A stretch of DNA of 64,000 bases from Kribbella sp. ALI-6-A (lineage in GTDB: Bacteria; Actinomycetota; Actinomycetes; Propionibacteriales; Kribbellaceae), in the NCBI RefSeq assembly GCF_001984195.1, contig NZ_MTQN01000012.1:1488001-1552000 (forward strand), given 5' to 3'. The translations under genes and the position numbers were made by a program. The notes beneath the pieces were generated by a model. The model saw only the letters and a program-made list of their open reading frames with translations, ran no database searches and had not been told where the DNA came from. Below, in pieces: positions 25,214-32,991 of this stretch (the stretch's first letter is position 1; every line of letters begins with the position of its first letter).

Positions 25214-26523
25214 AGGTTCCGCCGGTCGTTGATGCGTTTCGCCTTGCCCAGTGAGCGTTCCAGGGCGTGCGGAGCGACGACCTCGACGGTGGCGGTGACG
25301 CCGATGTGGGTCTTGATGCGGTGGGACAGTTCACGCGCGGCGGGGTTGTGGTCGGCCAGGCCCGGGGCGGCCTCGACCTGGACGGTGAGTTCGTCGAGGC
25401 GGTTCGGGCGGGTGAGCACGCACAGGTAGTGCGGCGTGAGGCCCTCGACCTGCAGGATCTGTTCCTCGATCTGGGTCGGGAAGACGTTCACGCCGCGGAC
25501 GATCATCATGTCGTCGGTGCGGCCGGTGATCTTCTCCATCCGGCGCATGCCGGGCCGGGCGGTGCCGGGCAGCAGGCGGGTCAGGTCGCGAGTCCGGTAC
25601 CGGAGAACGGGGAAGGCCTCCTTGGTGAGGGTGGTGAAGACGAGCTCACCTTCTGAACCGTCCGGCAGCACCTCGCCGGTGACGGGATCGATGATCTCGG
25701 GGTAGAAGTGGTCCTCCCAGATGTGCAGCCCGTCCTTGGTCTCGATGCACTCCTGTGCGACGCCCGGGCCCATCACCTCCGACAGGCCGTAGATGTCGAC
25801 CGCGTGCATCCCGGTGCGCAACTCGACCTCGGTCCGCATCTGCTCGGTCCACGGTTCCGCGCCGAAGATCCCGATCCGCAGCGCCGTGTCCCGGGGATCG
25901 ATGCCGCGGGCATCCATCTCGTCGAGGATCGCCAGGAAGTACGACGGGGTGACCATCACGATCTCCGCGCCGAAGTCGCGGATCAGGTCGACCTGCCGCT
26001 CGGTCATCCCACCCGAGACCGGGACGACCGTGCAGCCGAGCCTCTCGGCACCGTAGTGCGCGCCGAGCCCGCCCGTGAACAGCCCGTACCCGTACGCGAC
26101 ATGGCAGACGTCACCCGCGCGACCACCGGCAGCGCGGATCGACCGCGCGATCAGGTCGGCCCACCGGTCGATGTCGCCGCGCGTGTAGCCGACGACGGTC
26201 GGGCGTCCCGTCGTACCGGACGAGGCGTGCACCCGCACGACCTCCGAGCGCGGCACCGCGAACATCCCGAACGGGTAGTTGTCCCGCAGGTCCTGCTTCC
26301 CGGTGAACGGCAACCGGCTCAGGTCCGACAGCTCCCGCAGATCGCCCGGTGCGAACCCGACCTGGTCCAGCGCGGCCTTGTAGTGCGGCACGTTCTCGTA
26401 CGCCGCGCGCACGGTGGTCTGCAGCTGCGCGAGCTGCCGCGCCCGGAGCTCGTCGACGGACAGCCGCTCCCCGGCGTCCTGCAGGTCGGGCGGGCACGGT
26501 TCACCGAGGAATCGCTCGGTCAT
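25210..26523 (-). CDS. paaK: phenylacetate--CoA ligase
   Basis: 437 residues, typical for PaaK. It activates phenylacetate with ATP and CoA, the first step of aerobic phenylacetate breakdown. The phosphate-binding loop is HASSGTTGRPTVVGYT, followed by YGLFTGGLGAHYGAE and the GVNVFPTQIEEQIL segment typical of PaaK. ATG at 26523 follows GGAGG; the frame upstream has no coding character. Last gene of the minus-strand paa cluster, separated from paaJ by a 108-base regulatory region with two large palindromes. Confidence 0.93.
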   Translation of the reverse strand: MTERFLGEPCPPDLQDAGERLSVDELRARQLAQLQTTVRAAYENVPHYKAALDQVGFAPGDLRELSDLSRLPFTGKQDLRDNYPFGMFAVPRSEVVRVHASSGTTGRPTVVGYTRGDIDRWADLIARSIRAAGGRAGDVCHVAYGYGLFTGGLGAHYGAERLGCTVVPVSGGMTERQVDLIRDFGAEIVMVTPSYFLAILDEMDARGIDPRDTALRIGIFGAEPWTEQMRTEVELRTGMHAVDIYGLSEVMGPGVAQECIETKDGLHIWEDHFYPEIIDPVTGEVLPDGSEGELVFTTLTKEAFPVLRYRTRDLTRLLPGTARPGMRRMEKITGRTDDMMIVRGVNVFPTQIEEQILQVEGLTPHYLCVLTRPNRLDELTVQVEAAPGLADHNPAARELSHRIKTHIGVTATVEVVAPHALERSLGKAKRINDRRNL

Positions 26524-26538
26524 CGCAGGACCTCCGAA

Positions 26539-26625
26539 ATTTCGTGGGTTCACCCACCAAATCGCCCGTTGACCCACGATAATCCGGTAGGCCAACGGGC
26601 CATTTGAGGGGTCAACCCGTCAAAT
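26539..26625. promoter_or_regulatory. two copies of one palindromic operator upstream of paaK
   Basis: Site 1 (26539-26562) and site 2 (26602-26625) both read ATTT-N3-GGGT-N2-ACCC-N3-AAAT, all four blocks being exact; site 2 is a palindrome over 26 bases (CATTTGA arms). Centres are 63 bases apart, six helical turns. Between them, GCCCGTTG (26564-26571) and CAACGGGC (26593-26600) form a further inverted repeat. Confidence 0.7.
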
Positions 26626-26631
26626 GCGCGG

Positions 26632-27837
26632 TCAGGGGCGCGCCAGCAGGGTGGCGATGCCCTGGCCGACGCCGATGCACATGGTGGTCAGCGCGTACCC
26701 GGCGTCGCGGTGGCGAAGCTCGAGGGCGGCGGTGAGGGCGAGGCGGGCGCCGGACATGCCCAGGGGGTGACCCAGGGCGATGGCGCCGCCGTTCGGGTTG
26801 ACGTGTTCGGCGTCGTCAGGCAGGCCGAGCTCCCGCAGCACCGCCAGGGACTGCGAGGCAAAGGCCTCGTTGAGCTCGATCACGTCGACGTCGGCGAGCG
26901 CGACGCCGGTCCGGTCGAGCACCTTGCGGGTCGCGGGCGCGGGCCCGATGCCCATGATCCGCGGCGGTACGCCGGCCGCCGCGGTGCCGACGATCCGGGC
27001 CAGCGGGGTGACGCTGAGCTGCTCGACCGCCTCGCCGCTCATCACCAGCAGCGCGGCGGCGCCGTCGTTCACGCCCGAGGCGTTGCCGGCGGTGACCGTG
27101 CCCGGGTCGCGGAACGGCGTCTTCAGCCCGGCGAGCGCCTCCAGCGAGGTCTCCCGCGGGTGCTCGTCGGTGTCGACCACGGTGACCGCGCCGCGCTTGC
27201 CCGGCACCTCGACGGCGACGATTTCCTCGGCCAGGCGGCCGTTCGCGATCGCCTTGGCCGCGCGCTGCTGGCTGCGCAGCGCGAACAGGTCCTGGTCCTC
27301 ACGGCCGATGCCGAAGTCGGCCGCGACGTTCTCCGCGGTCTCCGGCATCGAGTCGATCCCGTACTGCGCCTTCAGGACCGGATTGACGAACCGCCAGCCG
27401 ATCGTGGTGTCGAAGATCTCCGCCGACCGGGAGAACGCACTTGTTGCCTTAGGCATCACAAACGGGGCCCGGGACATCGACTCGACGCCACCGGCGATCA
27501 CCACGTCGTTGTCCCCGGCAATGATCGACCGGGCCGCCGAGGCGACCGCGTCCAGGCCGGAGCCGCAGAGCCGGTTGATCGTCGACCCCGGCACGCTGTC
27601 CGGCAGCCCGGCCAGCAGGGTGGCCATCCGGGCGATGTTCCGGTTGTCCTCGCCGGCCTGGTTCGCGCAGCCGAGCAGCACGTCGTCGATCGCCGCCGGG
27701 TCGAGCGAGGGGTGCCGGGCCAGCAAGGACCGCAGAACGTGAGCCGCGAGATCGTCCGGCCGGACCGCCGCGAGCGCGCCGCCGTACCGGCCGATCGGGG
27801 TGCGAACGCCGTCGACGAGATAGGCGACGCGATTCAT
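26632..27837 (-). CDS. paaJ: thiolase, 3-oxoadipyl-CoA type
   Basis: 401 residues. Thiolase with nucleophilic Cys in NRLCGSGLDAV, the conserved GGVESMSRAPFVMPK, NEAFASQ, GGAIALGHPLGMSG with its His, and the C-terminal CIGVGQG with the second Cys. In this setting it would be the PaaJ/PcaF thiolase that releases succinyl-CoA and acetyl-CoA at the end of phenylacetate breakdown. ATG at 27837 overlaps the paaI stop (ATGA) and has GGAGGAGG upstream. Confidence 0.88.
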   Translation of the reverse strand: MNRVAYLVDGVRTPIGRYGGALAAVRPDDLAAHVLRSLLARHPSLDPAAIDDVLLGCANQAGEDNRNIARMATLLAGLPDSVPGSTINRLCGSGLDAVASAARSIIAGDNDVVIAGGVESMSRAPFVMPKATSAFSRSAEIFDTTIGWRFVNPVLKAQYGIDSMPETAENVAADFGIGREDQDLFALRSQQRAAKAIANGRLAEEIVAVEVPGKRGAVTVVDTDEHPRETSLEALAGLKTPFRDPGTVTAGNASGVNDGAAALLVMSGEAVEQLSVTPLARIVGTAAAGVPPRIMGIGPAPATRKVLDRTGVALADVDVIELNEAFASQSLAVLRELGLPDDAEHVNPNGGAIALGHPLGMSGARLALTAALELRHRDAGYALTTMCIGVGQGIATLLARP

Positions 27838-28262
27838 GAGTCCTCCTCCTGGATGACGGTGCCGGGAAGTTGGCGGCTGCGGCCGCGGAACTCCGCGACC
27901 ACCTCGTCGCCGCGACAGACGGTGACGTCGTAGATCGCGTTCCGGCCGAAGACCGTCCGTTCGCGAGCTTCGGCGACCAGGACGTCGCCGCGCCGGGCCG
28001 CCGCGACGAAAACGATGTCGCACGCCTGCGCGACCGTGACCTGGTTGCGCGAGTTGCAGGCGAAGGCGAACGCGGAGTCGGCGAGGGTGAAGACGAAGCC
28101 GCCGTGGGCGATACCGTGGCCGTTGACCATGTCGTCGCGCACGGTCATCTCCAGCCGGGCGGTGCCGGTGCCGACGGCGAGCAGGCGCATCCCGAGCCCG
28201 GCGCTGGCGGCGTCGCCGGCCCACATCGCGGCCGCCACGCGGGCAGCCAGATCATCACCCAT
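27834..28262 (-). CDS. paaI: hotdog-fold thioesterase PaaI
   Basis: 142 residues, the usual PaaI length. Hotdog motif NGHGIAHGGFVFTLADSAFA with the catalytic Asp. PaaI hydrolyses ring-hydroxylated or blocked phenylacetyl-CoA intermediates and frees trapped CoA. ATG at 28262 begins the minus-strand operon paaI-paaJ; it is divergent from paaN across 79 bases holding a TGTTACA/TGTAACA inverted repeat. Confidence 0.9.
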   Translation of the reverse strand: MGDDLAARVAAAMWAGDAASAGLGMRLLAVGTGTARLEMTVRDDMVNGHGIAHGGFVFTLADSAFAFACNSRNQVTVAQACDIVFVAAARRGDVLVAEARERTVFGRNAIYDVTVCRGDEVVAEFRGRSRQLPGTVIQEEDS

Positions 28263-28265
28263 GGT

Positions 28266-28304
28266 TGTTACACCCTATCCGCGATCTGTCCAGCGACTGT
28301 AACA
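28266..28304. promoter_or_regulatory. inverted repeat TGTTACA / TGTAACA between paaI and paaN
   Basis: TGTTACA at 28266-28272 and its exact complement TGTAACA at 28298-28304, centres 32 bases apart (about three helical turns), in the divergent promoter region. Each half is itself TGT-N-ACA. A plausible site for a regulator controlling both directions. Confidence 0.5.
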
Positions 28305-28341
28305 TCAGGTCCGTCGACCACCTCAGCTTGGAGCGCACCCC

Positions 28342-30015
28342 ATGACATCGACCGACTGGCTCGCCACTCACCGCGACCGCCTCGACGGGGCGCTGGCGGC
28401 GATCCGCAGCCGTGGTTACTTCTCCGCCTTCCCCGAGTCGCCGAGCCCGCGGGTGTACGGCGAGAACGCGGCCGCCGACGGCAAGGCCGCCTTCGAGCAG
28501 CACCTCGGCAAGCAGTACGCGCTGCAGACCCCGGGCGCCAACGGGTCGGTCGTCACCGAGCAGTCGCCGTTCGGTCTCGAGCTGAACGTCGAGTACCCGC
28601 GCACCACCGAGAACGGCCTGGACGAGCTGCTCGCCGCCGCTCAGCAGGGCCTGGCCGACTGGCGCAAGGCCGGGATCGACGGCCGGACCGGTGTCACGCT
28701 GGAGATCCTCGACCGCCTGCACAAGCGCGTCTTCGAGCTGGCCAACGCCGTGCAGCACACCAGCGGCCAGGCGTTCGTGATGGCGTTCCAGGCCGGCGGC
28801 GCGCACGCGCTGGACCGCGCGCTGGAGGCGGTCGCCTACGCGTACGAGGAGATGAGCCGCTACCCGGCCGAGGCGGTCTGGGAGAAGCCGGCCAAGGGTG
28901 ACCCGATCCGGATGACCAAGAACTTCACGGTCACCGGCCGCGGGGTCGCGCTGGTGATCGGCTGCAACACCTTCCCGACCTGGAACTCCTGGCCCGGCCT
29001 GTTCGCCTCGCTCGTCACCGGCAACGCCGTCGTGGTCAAGCCGCACCCGCTGGCCGTCCTGCCGCTGGCGATCACCGTCGAGGTCTGCCGTGAGGTGCTC
29101 ACCGAGGCCGGTCTCGACCCGAACCTGGTCACCCTGGCCGCCGAGCGTCCGGAGGACGGCCTGGCCAAGCCGCTCGCGCTGCGGCCCGAGGTGAAGCTGA
29201 TCGACTTCACCGGCGGCAGCGAGTTCGGCGAGTGGCTGGAGCAGAACGCCACCCAGGCGACCGTGTTCACCGAGAAGGCCGGCGTCAACGCGGTGATCGT
29301 CGACTCGACCGACTCGTTCAAGGCGCTGTGCGGCAACCTCGCCTTCACACTGTCGCTGTACTCCGGCCAGATGTGCACCACCACGCAGAACCTGTTCGTC
29401 CCGGCCGGCGGCATCGAGACCGACGAGGGGCACAAGTCGTTCGACGAGGTCGGCGCCGGTATCGCCGCCGCGATCGGCAAGCTGCTCGGCGACGACGCCC
29501 GCGCGGTCGAGATCCTCGGCGGCATCGTGAACCCGGCGGTGATCAACCGCCTCGAGCTGGCCACCGAGTACGGCGACGTGGTGCTGGAGTCCCGCGCGAT
29601 CAAGCACCCGCAGTACGAGGACGCCGTGATCCGCACGCCGCTGCTGGTCGCGATCGACGCCGAGGACGAGGGCGTCTACGGCCGGGAGTGCTTCGGCCCG
29701 GTCTCGTTCCTGGTCCGGACCGGGGACACCAAGCAGTCGATCGAGCTGTTCCGACGCACGGTCGCCGAGGGCGGCGCGATGACGGCCGGCGTCTACTCCA
29801 CCGACGAGGGCGTGCTCGAGCTGGCCCGCGACACCGCGCTGGACGTCGGCGTCGCGCTGTCGGAGAACCTGACCGGCCAGGTCTTCGTGAACCAGTCGGC
29901 GGCGTTCAGCGACTTCCACGGCACCGGGGCCAATCCGGCCGCCAACGCGACGTACACCGATGGGGCCTACGTGGCGAGCCGCTTCCGCGTCGTTCAATCC
30001 AGGCGGCACGCCTGA
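28342..30015 (+). CDS. paaN: phenylacetic acid degradation protein PaaN (aldehyde dehydrogenase family)
   Basis: 557 residues. Aldehyde dehydrogenase superfamily: NAD-binding region ALVIGCNTFPTWNSWP, VKPHPLA, FTGGSEFGEWLE, general-base Glu in EKAGVNAVIV and catalytic Cys in SGQMCTTTQNLFVP. PaaN oxidises the aldehyde formed on ring opening in phenylacetate breakdown; it is related to the ALDH half of PaaZ but lacks the fused hydratase. ATG at 28342. The monooxygenase genes paaABCDE are not in this window. Confidence 0.9.
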   Translation: MTSTDWLATHRDRLDGALAAIRSRGYFSAFPESPSPRVYGENAAADGKAAFEQHLGKQYALQTPGANGSVVTEQSPFGLELNVEYPRTTENGLDELLAAAQQGLADWRKAGIDGRTGVTLEILDRLHKRVFELANAVQHTSGQAFVMAFQAGGAHALDRALEAVAYAYEEMSRYPAEAVWEKPAKGDPIRMTKNFTVTGRGVALVIGCNTFPTWNSWPGLFASLVTGNAVVVKPHPLAVLPLAITVEVCREVLTEAGLDPNLVTLAAERPEDGLAKPLALRPEVKLIDFTGGSEFGEWLEQNATQATVFTEKAGVNAVIVDSTDSFKALCGNLAFTLSLYSGQMCTTTQNLFVPAGGIETDEGHKSFDEVGAGIAAAIGKLLGDDARAVEILGGIVNPAVINRLELATEYGDVVLESRAIKHPQYEDAVIRTPLLVAIDAEDEGVYGRECFGPVSFLVRTGDTKQSIELFRRTVAEGGAMTAGVYSTDEGVLELARDTALDVGVALSENLTGQVFVNQSAAFSDFHGTGANPAANATYTDGAYVASRFRVVQSRRHA

Positions 30016-30026
30016 TCCGGCGCGCT

Positions 30027-30032
30027 TAGTCT
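30027..30032 (+). promoter_or_regulatory. -10 element, probable leaderless promoter
   Basis: TAGTCT ends seven bases before the ATG of the second serine hydrolase; no Shine-Dalgarno sequence is seen. Confidence 0.45.
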
Positions 30033-30039
30033 GGTGGGC

Positions 30040-31422
30040 ATGCCCAAATCTGTGGACGACCAGACCCTGAGCGAAGTCCTCGCGTACTACGACAGCTGGC
30101 TGGCCTTCAACCAGCGCTACCGGCGGATCCCCGGGATCCAGGCCGCCGTGTACGCCGGGGACCGGGTCGCGCTGTCCACGGCGTACGGGCTGGCGGACGT
30201 CGAGTCGGGGGTCGCGCTGAGCACGGAGCACCTGTTCCGGATCGCGTCGCACTCGAAGACGTTCACCGCGACGGCCGTGCTGCAGCTGGTCGAGCAGGGC
30301 AAGCTGCGGCTGGACGACAAGGCGTCGGCGCACGTCACCGAGATCGTCGGTACGCCGCTGGGGGACCGCACCCTGCGCGACCTGCTCAGCCATGCCGCCG
30401 GGGTCACCCGGGACAGCCTGGAGGCCGACTTCTGGCAGCTCGCGGCGCCGTTCCCGGACCGTGAGCACCTGCTCGACGTCCTGCGCGCGGACACCTCGGC
30501 GGTGATCGAGGACAACGACCGGTTCAAGTACTCCAACATCGGCTACGGGCTGCTCGGCCTCGTGATCGAGGCGGTCACCGGTACGCCGTACAACGAGCAC
30601 GTCCAGACGGCGATCGTCGCGAAGCTCGGCCTCGGCGACCTCGGTCCGGAGCTCGATCCGAGCCGGAGCACCCAGTACGCCGTGGGCTACAGCGCCTACG
30701 CGTATGCCGACCGCCGGGTGCCGATCGAGCACGTCGACACCCGGGCGCTGGCGTCCGCGACCGGTTTCTACGGCACGGCGCACGACCTGGTCACGTACTG
30801 GTCGGCGCACCTGCCGGGGGACGAGCGGCTGCTGACCGACGGCTCGAAGCGCCAGATGCAGCACCCGCTCTGGAAGACCGCGGAGGAGGACGGGCCGCGG
30901 TACGGGCTGGGCCTGATGGTGAACGAGGTCGCCAAGCGGGACGTGTTCGGGCACGGCGGCGGTTATCCCGGGCACATCACCCGGTCGATGGTCGACCCCG
31001 GCCGGCGCGTTGCGGTGTCGGTGCTGACCAACGCCATCGACGGGCCGGCAACCGAGCTGGCCGAGGGCGTGCTCAAGCTGATCGACCTCGCCGAGTCCAA
31101 GGACCGCGGGGAGGGTGAGCTGTCCCGCTTCACCGGCCGGTTCGCGAACCTGTGGGGTGTGTACGACATCGCTCTGCTCGGCGGCCGGCTCTACGTGCTC
31201 GACCCGACCGGGGGCGATCCGACGGCCGAGGCGATCACGCTCGAGCCGGACGGCGACACGGCGCTTCGGGTGACCAACGGCTCCGGCTACGGCGGCTACG
31301 GCGAGCAGTACCGGTTCACCTTCGGCGCCGACGGCCAGATCGAGTCGGTTCGCGTGGCCAACGGCCTGATCAGTCACCCCATCGAGCACTTCTCTTTGCC
31401 CGATCAGGTCACCGTACGGTAG
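30040..31422 (+). CDS. serine hydrolase, class C beta-lactamase fold
   Basis: 460 residues. SxxK in IASHSKTFT, YxN in KYSNIGYGLLG, third motif FGHGGGYPGH. A C-terminal lipocalin-like extension (about 370-460) is present. It belongs to the same family and layout as the 18108-19454 product (shared ASHSK and YSN motifs). No signal peptide. I chose the ATG at 30040 over the GTG six bases earlier because it is seven bases from a -10 element. Confidence 0.87.
   Translation: MPKSVDDQTLSEVLAYYDSWLAFNQRYRRIPGIQAAVYAGDRVALSTAYGLADVESGVALSTEHLFRIASHSKTFTATAVLQLVEQGKLRLDDKASAHVTEIVGTPLGDRTLRDLLSHAAGVTRDSLEADFWQLAAPFPDREHLLDVLRADTSAVIEDNDRFKYSNIGYGLLGLVIEAVTGTPYNEHVQTAIVAKLGLGDLGPELDPSRSTQYAVGYSAYAYADRRVPIEHVDTRALASATGFYGTAHDLVTYWSAHLPGDERLLTDGSKRQMQHPLWKTAEEDGPRYGLGLMVNEVAKRDVFGHGGGYPGHITRSMVDPGRRVAVSVLTNAIDGPATELAEGVLKLIDLAESKDRGEGELSRFTGRFANLWGVYDIALLGGRLYVLDPTGGDPTAEAITLEPDGDTALRVTNGSGYGGYGEQYRFTFGADGQIESVRVANGLISHPIEHFSLPDQVTVR
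31415..31420 (+). promoter_or_regulatory. -10 element overlapping the upstream stop codon
   Basis: TACGGT ends six bases before the ATG at 31427 and overlaps the stop codon (31420-31422) of the preceding hydrolase gene; suggests a leaderless transcript for the next gene, besides read-through. Confidence 0.4.
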
Positions 31423-31426
31423 TGGC

Positions 31427-31945
31427 ATGACCATCCACGGGGACCATCCGTTTCTGCCTGCCGAGAGTGACCGGAGTCCGGTCCGGCGCTTTCGTGGGCG
31501 GCTGGCTTCGCCGGTCGGGCTCTGGACCAGCGAGTACGCCGGTAAGCGGGCCGGGCTGACGGTCTCGTCGATGGTCGTCGGCGACGGCGACCCGGGGGTC
31601 GTGGTCGGGCTGCTCGACCCCGACTCCGACCTGTGGGAAACGTTGCGCAAGGCAAAGACCGCCGTGGTCGCGCTGCTCGGTGGACCGCACCAGCAGCTCG
31701 CGGACGCCTTCGGCTACGTGGCTCCCGCGCCCGGCGGTCCGTTCCGGATGATCGAGTGGACCGACACCAACTGGGGTCCCGCGCCGGTGGGCGTGAGCAC
31801 CTGGGCGGGCTGCCGGCTGCTCACCGAGGACCCGCCCGAGGCCGGCTGGTCGGTGCAGGTCCAGCTCGCGATCGAGCACGTCGAGCTGCTCCCGGACGAC
31901 GTACCGCCGCTCGTCCACCGGCGAGGCCGCTACACCGTCCTCTGA
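31427..31945 (+). CDS. flavin-reductase-like (FMN-binding split barrel) protein
   Basis: 172 residues. The pattern RRFRGRLASPVGLWTS... GLTVSSMVVGDGDPGVVVGLLD is that of the flavin reductase/PPOX-like split barrel, which binds FMN and often supplies reduced flavin or reduces small molecules. I see no residue that would name a substrate. It is four bases from the serine hydrolase stop; no obvious ribosome site. Confidence 0.75.
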   Translation: MTIHGDHPFLPAESDRSPVRRFRGRLASPVGLWTSEYAGKRAGLTVSSMVVGDGDPGVVVGLLDPDSDLWETLRKAKTAVVALLGGPHQQLADAFGYVAPAPGGPFRMIEWTDTNWGPAPVGVSTWAGCRLLTEDPPEAGWSVQVQLAIEHVELLPDDVPPLVHRRGRYTVL

Positions 31946-31948
31946 CGC

Positions 31949-32416
31949 CTAGCCCCGCGCCCGGATCCGCGCGGCCTCCGACTCCTGGAACTTCGTGCCA
32001 CGCACCAGGAAATCGTGAATGACCTCCAACTCCGCGCGCGTGTAGCGCTCCAGAATCGCCTGCCCTGCTGGGCGAATCGGCCCGTACACCTGCTCGACCC
32101 GTGACTCGGCCAGCGGTGTCGGCCGCACCAGCACCCGCCGCCGGTCCGCCTCGTCGCGCGTCCGCACGGCGTACCCGGCGCCCTCCAGCCGTTCGATCGC
32201 CGCGGTGGTCGCGCCAGGACTGAGTTGGGTCCGCTCGGCGAGCTCGCCCGCGGTCAGCTCACCGAGCCGCAGCAGCAGACCGATGCACGCCAGGTCGGTC
32301 CTGTTCACACCCAGCTCGATCGCCGCCGTCGCATCGACCTGGTCGGTCGCCTCCTGGAACACCACCACCGCGGTGGTGATCGCCTCGATCAGCTCGGCCC
32401 GGGTTTGTTTCGACAC
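31949..32416 (-). CDS. MarR-family regulator
   Basis: 155 residues with the winged helix (about 40-105): LACIGLLLRLGELTAGELAERTQLSPGATTAAIERLEGAGYAVRTRDEADRRRVLV, including the DxRR wing. Divergent from the nitroreductase-like gene at 32483, its probable target. The GTG start (32414-32416) lies in the centre of a palindrome, and no Shine-Dalgarno sequence precedes it, so binding of the product to its own start region is likely. Confidence 0.87.
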   Translation of the reverse strand: MSKQTRAELIEAITTAVVVFQEATDQVDATAAIELGVNRTDLACIGLLLRLGELTAGELAERTQLSPGATTAAIERLEGAGYAVRTRDEADRRRVLVRPTPLAESRVEQVYGPIRPAGQAILERYTRAELEVIHDFLVRGTKFQESEAARIRARG

Positions 32417-32462
32417 TCGAAATACTTTAGCATCGGTTCAGTTGTTTCGACGATCGAAACAA
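32405..32462. promoter_or_regulatory. twin MarR-type palindromes
   Basis: Site A: TTGTTTCGA (32442-32450), three bases, TCGAAACAA (32454-32462), a perfect 9-bp-arm palindrome. Site B: TTGTTTCGA (32405-32413), CAC, then TCGAAA (32417-32422), the same motif with a shorter right arm; its central CAC is the start codon of the MarR gene. Both lie between the MarR gene and the nitroreductase-like gene. Confidence 0.7.
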
Positions 32463-32482
32463 TTGACCTCAGGGAGGGTTCG

Positions 32483-32929
32483 ATGGCGTCCACCACCGCG
32501 TTGCCCGGCTGGCTTCCGTTCGCCAACCGGGTGGTGAAGTTCCTGCACCGGCTGGGCCTGCCGCTCGGCACGATCCAGCTGCTGTCCGTGCCCGGCCGGT
32601 CGACCGGCGAGTTGCGCACCACGCCGGTCTCCCCGTTCACCGCCGGAGCTCACCAGTACGTCGTGAGCCCGGTCCCGAAGTCCGACTGGGTTCGCAACGC
32701 CGGCGCAGCCGGCTGGGGCATGCTCCGGCGCGGCCGGGTCAGCCGTCGGGTGACCCTCGAGACCGTCACCGACCCGGCGGAGAAGGAGGCGGCCCTCAGG
32801 GCGTTCCCGGATCAGGTGCCGAACGGGGTCCCGTTTTTCGTCAAGGTCGGTGCCGTCACCAGCGCGTCGCCGGACGAGTTCGCCGCCGCGGCGCCCGGTT
32901 GCGCCGTCTTCCGGGTCGGCCCCGCCTGA
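32483..32929 (+). CDS. deazaflavin (F420)-dependent nitroreductase-like protein
   Basis: 148 residues, size and motifs of the DDN-like split-barrel family: LSVPGRSTGELRTTPVSPF, YVVSPVPKSDWVRNAGAAGWGML and a closing FRVG. Members use F420H2 to reduce quinones, nitro compounds or unsaturated lipids. ATG at 32483 with GGGAGGG upstream. Control by the divergent MarR gene is indicated by the palindrome just before it. A stress or detoxification role is inferred. Confidence 0.82.
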   Translation: MASTTALPGWLPFANRVVKFLHRLGLPLGTIQLLSVPGRSTGELRTTPVSPFTAGAHQYVVSPVPKSDWVRNAGAAGWGMLRRGRVSRRVTLETVTDPAEKEAALRAFPDQVPNGVPFFVKVGAVTSASPDEFAAAAPGCAVFRVGPA

Positions 32930-32979
32930 TTTTCGCCGTCCCGTCGCGACCCCACCCGGGCCGGCCGAATGTCCGGACC

Positions 32980-32985
32980 TATGCT
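32980..32985 (+). promoter_or_regulatory. -10 element, probable leaderless promoter
   Basis: TATGCT ends six bases before the ATG of the alcohol dehydrogenase; no ribosome site is seen. Confidence 0.5.
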
Positions 32986-32991
32986 GCGAGC

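Noticed and set aside
28255..31650. 1131-codon open frame on the minus strand opposite paaN and the serine hydrolase
   Set aside because: Composition is that of reverse-complemented GC-rich coding DNA; both plus-strand genes have intact motifs.
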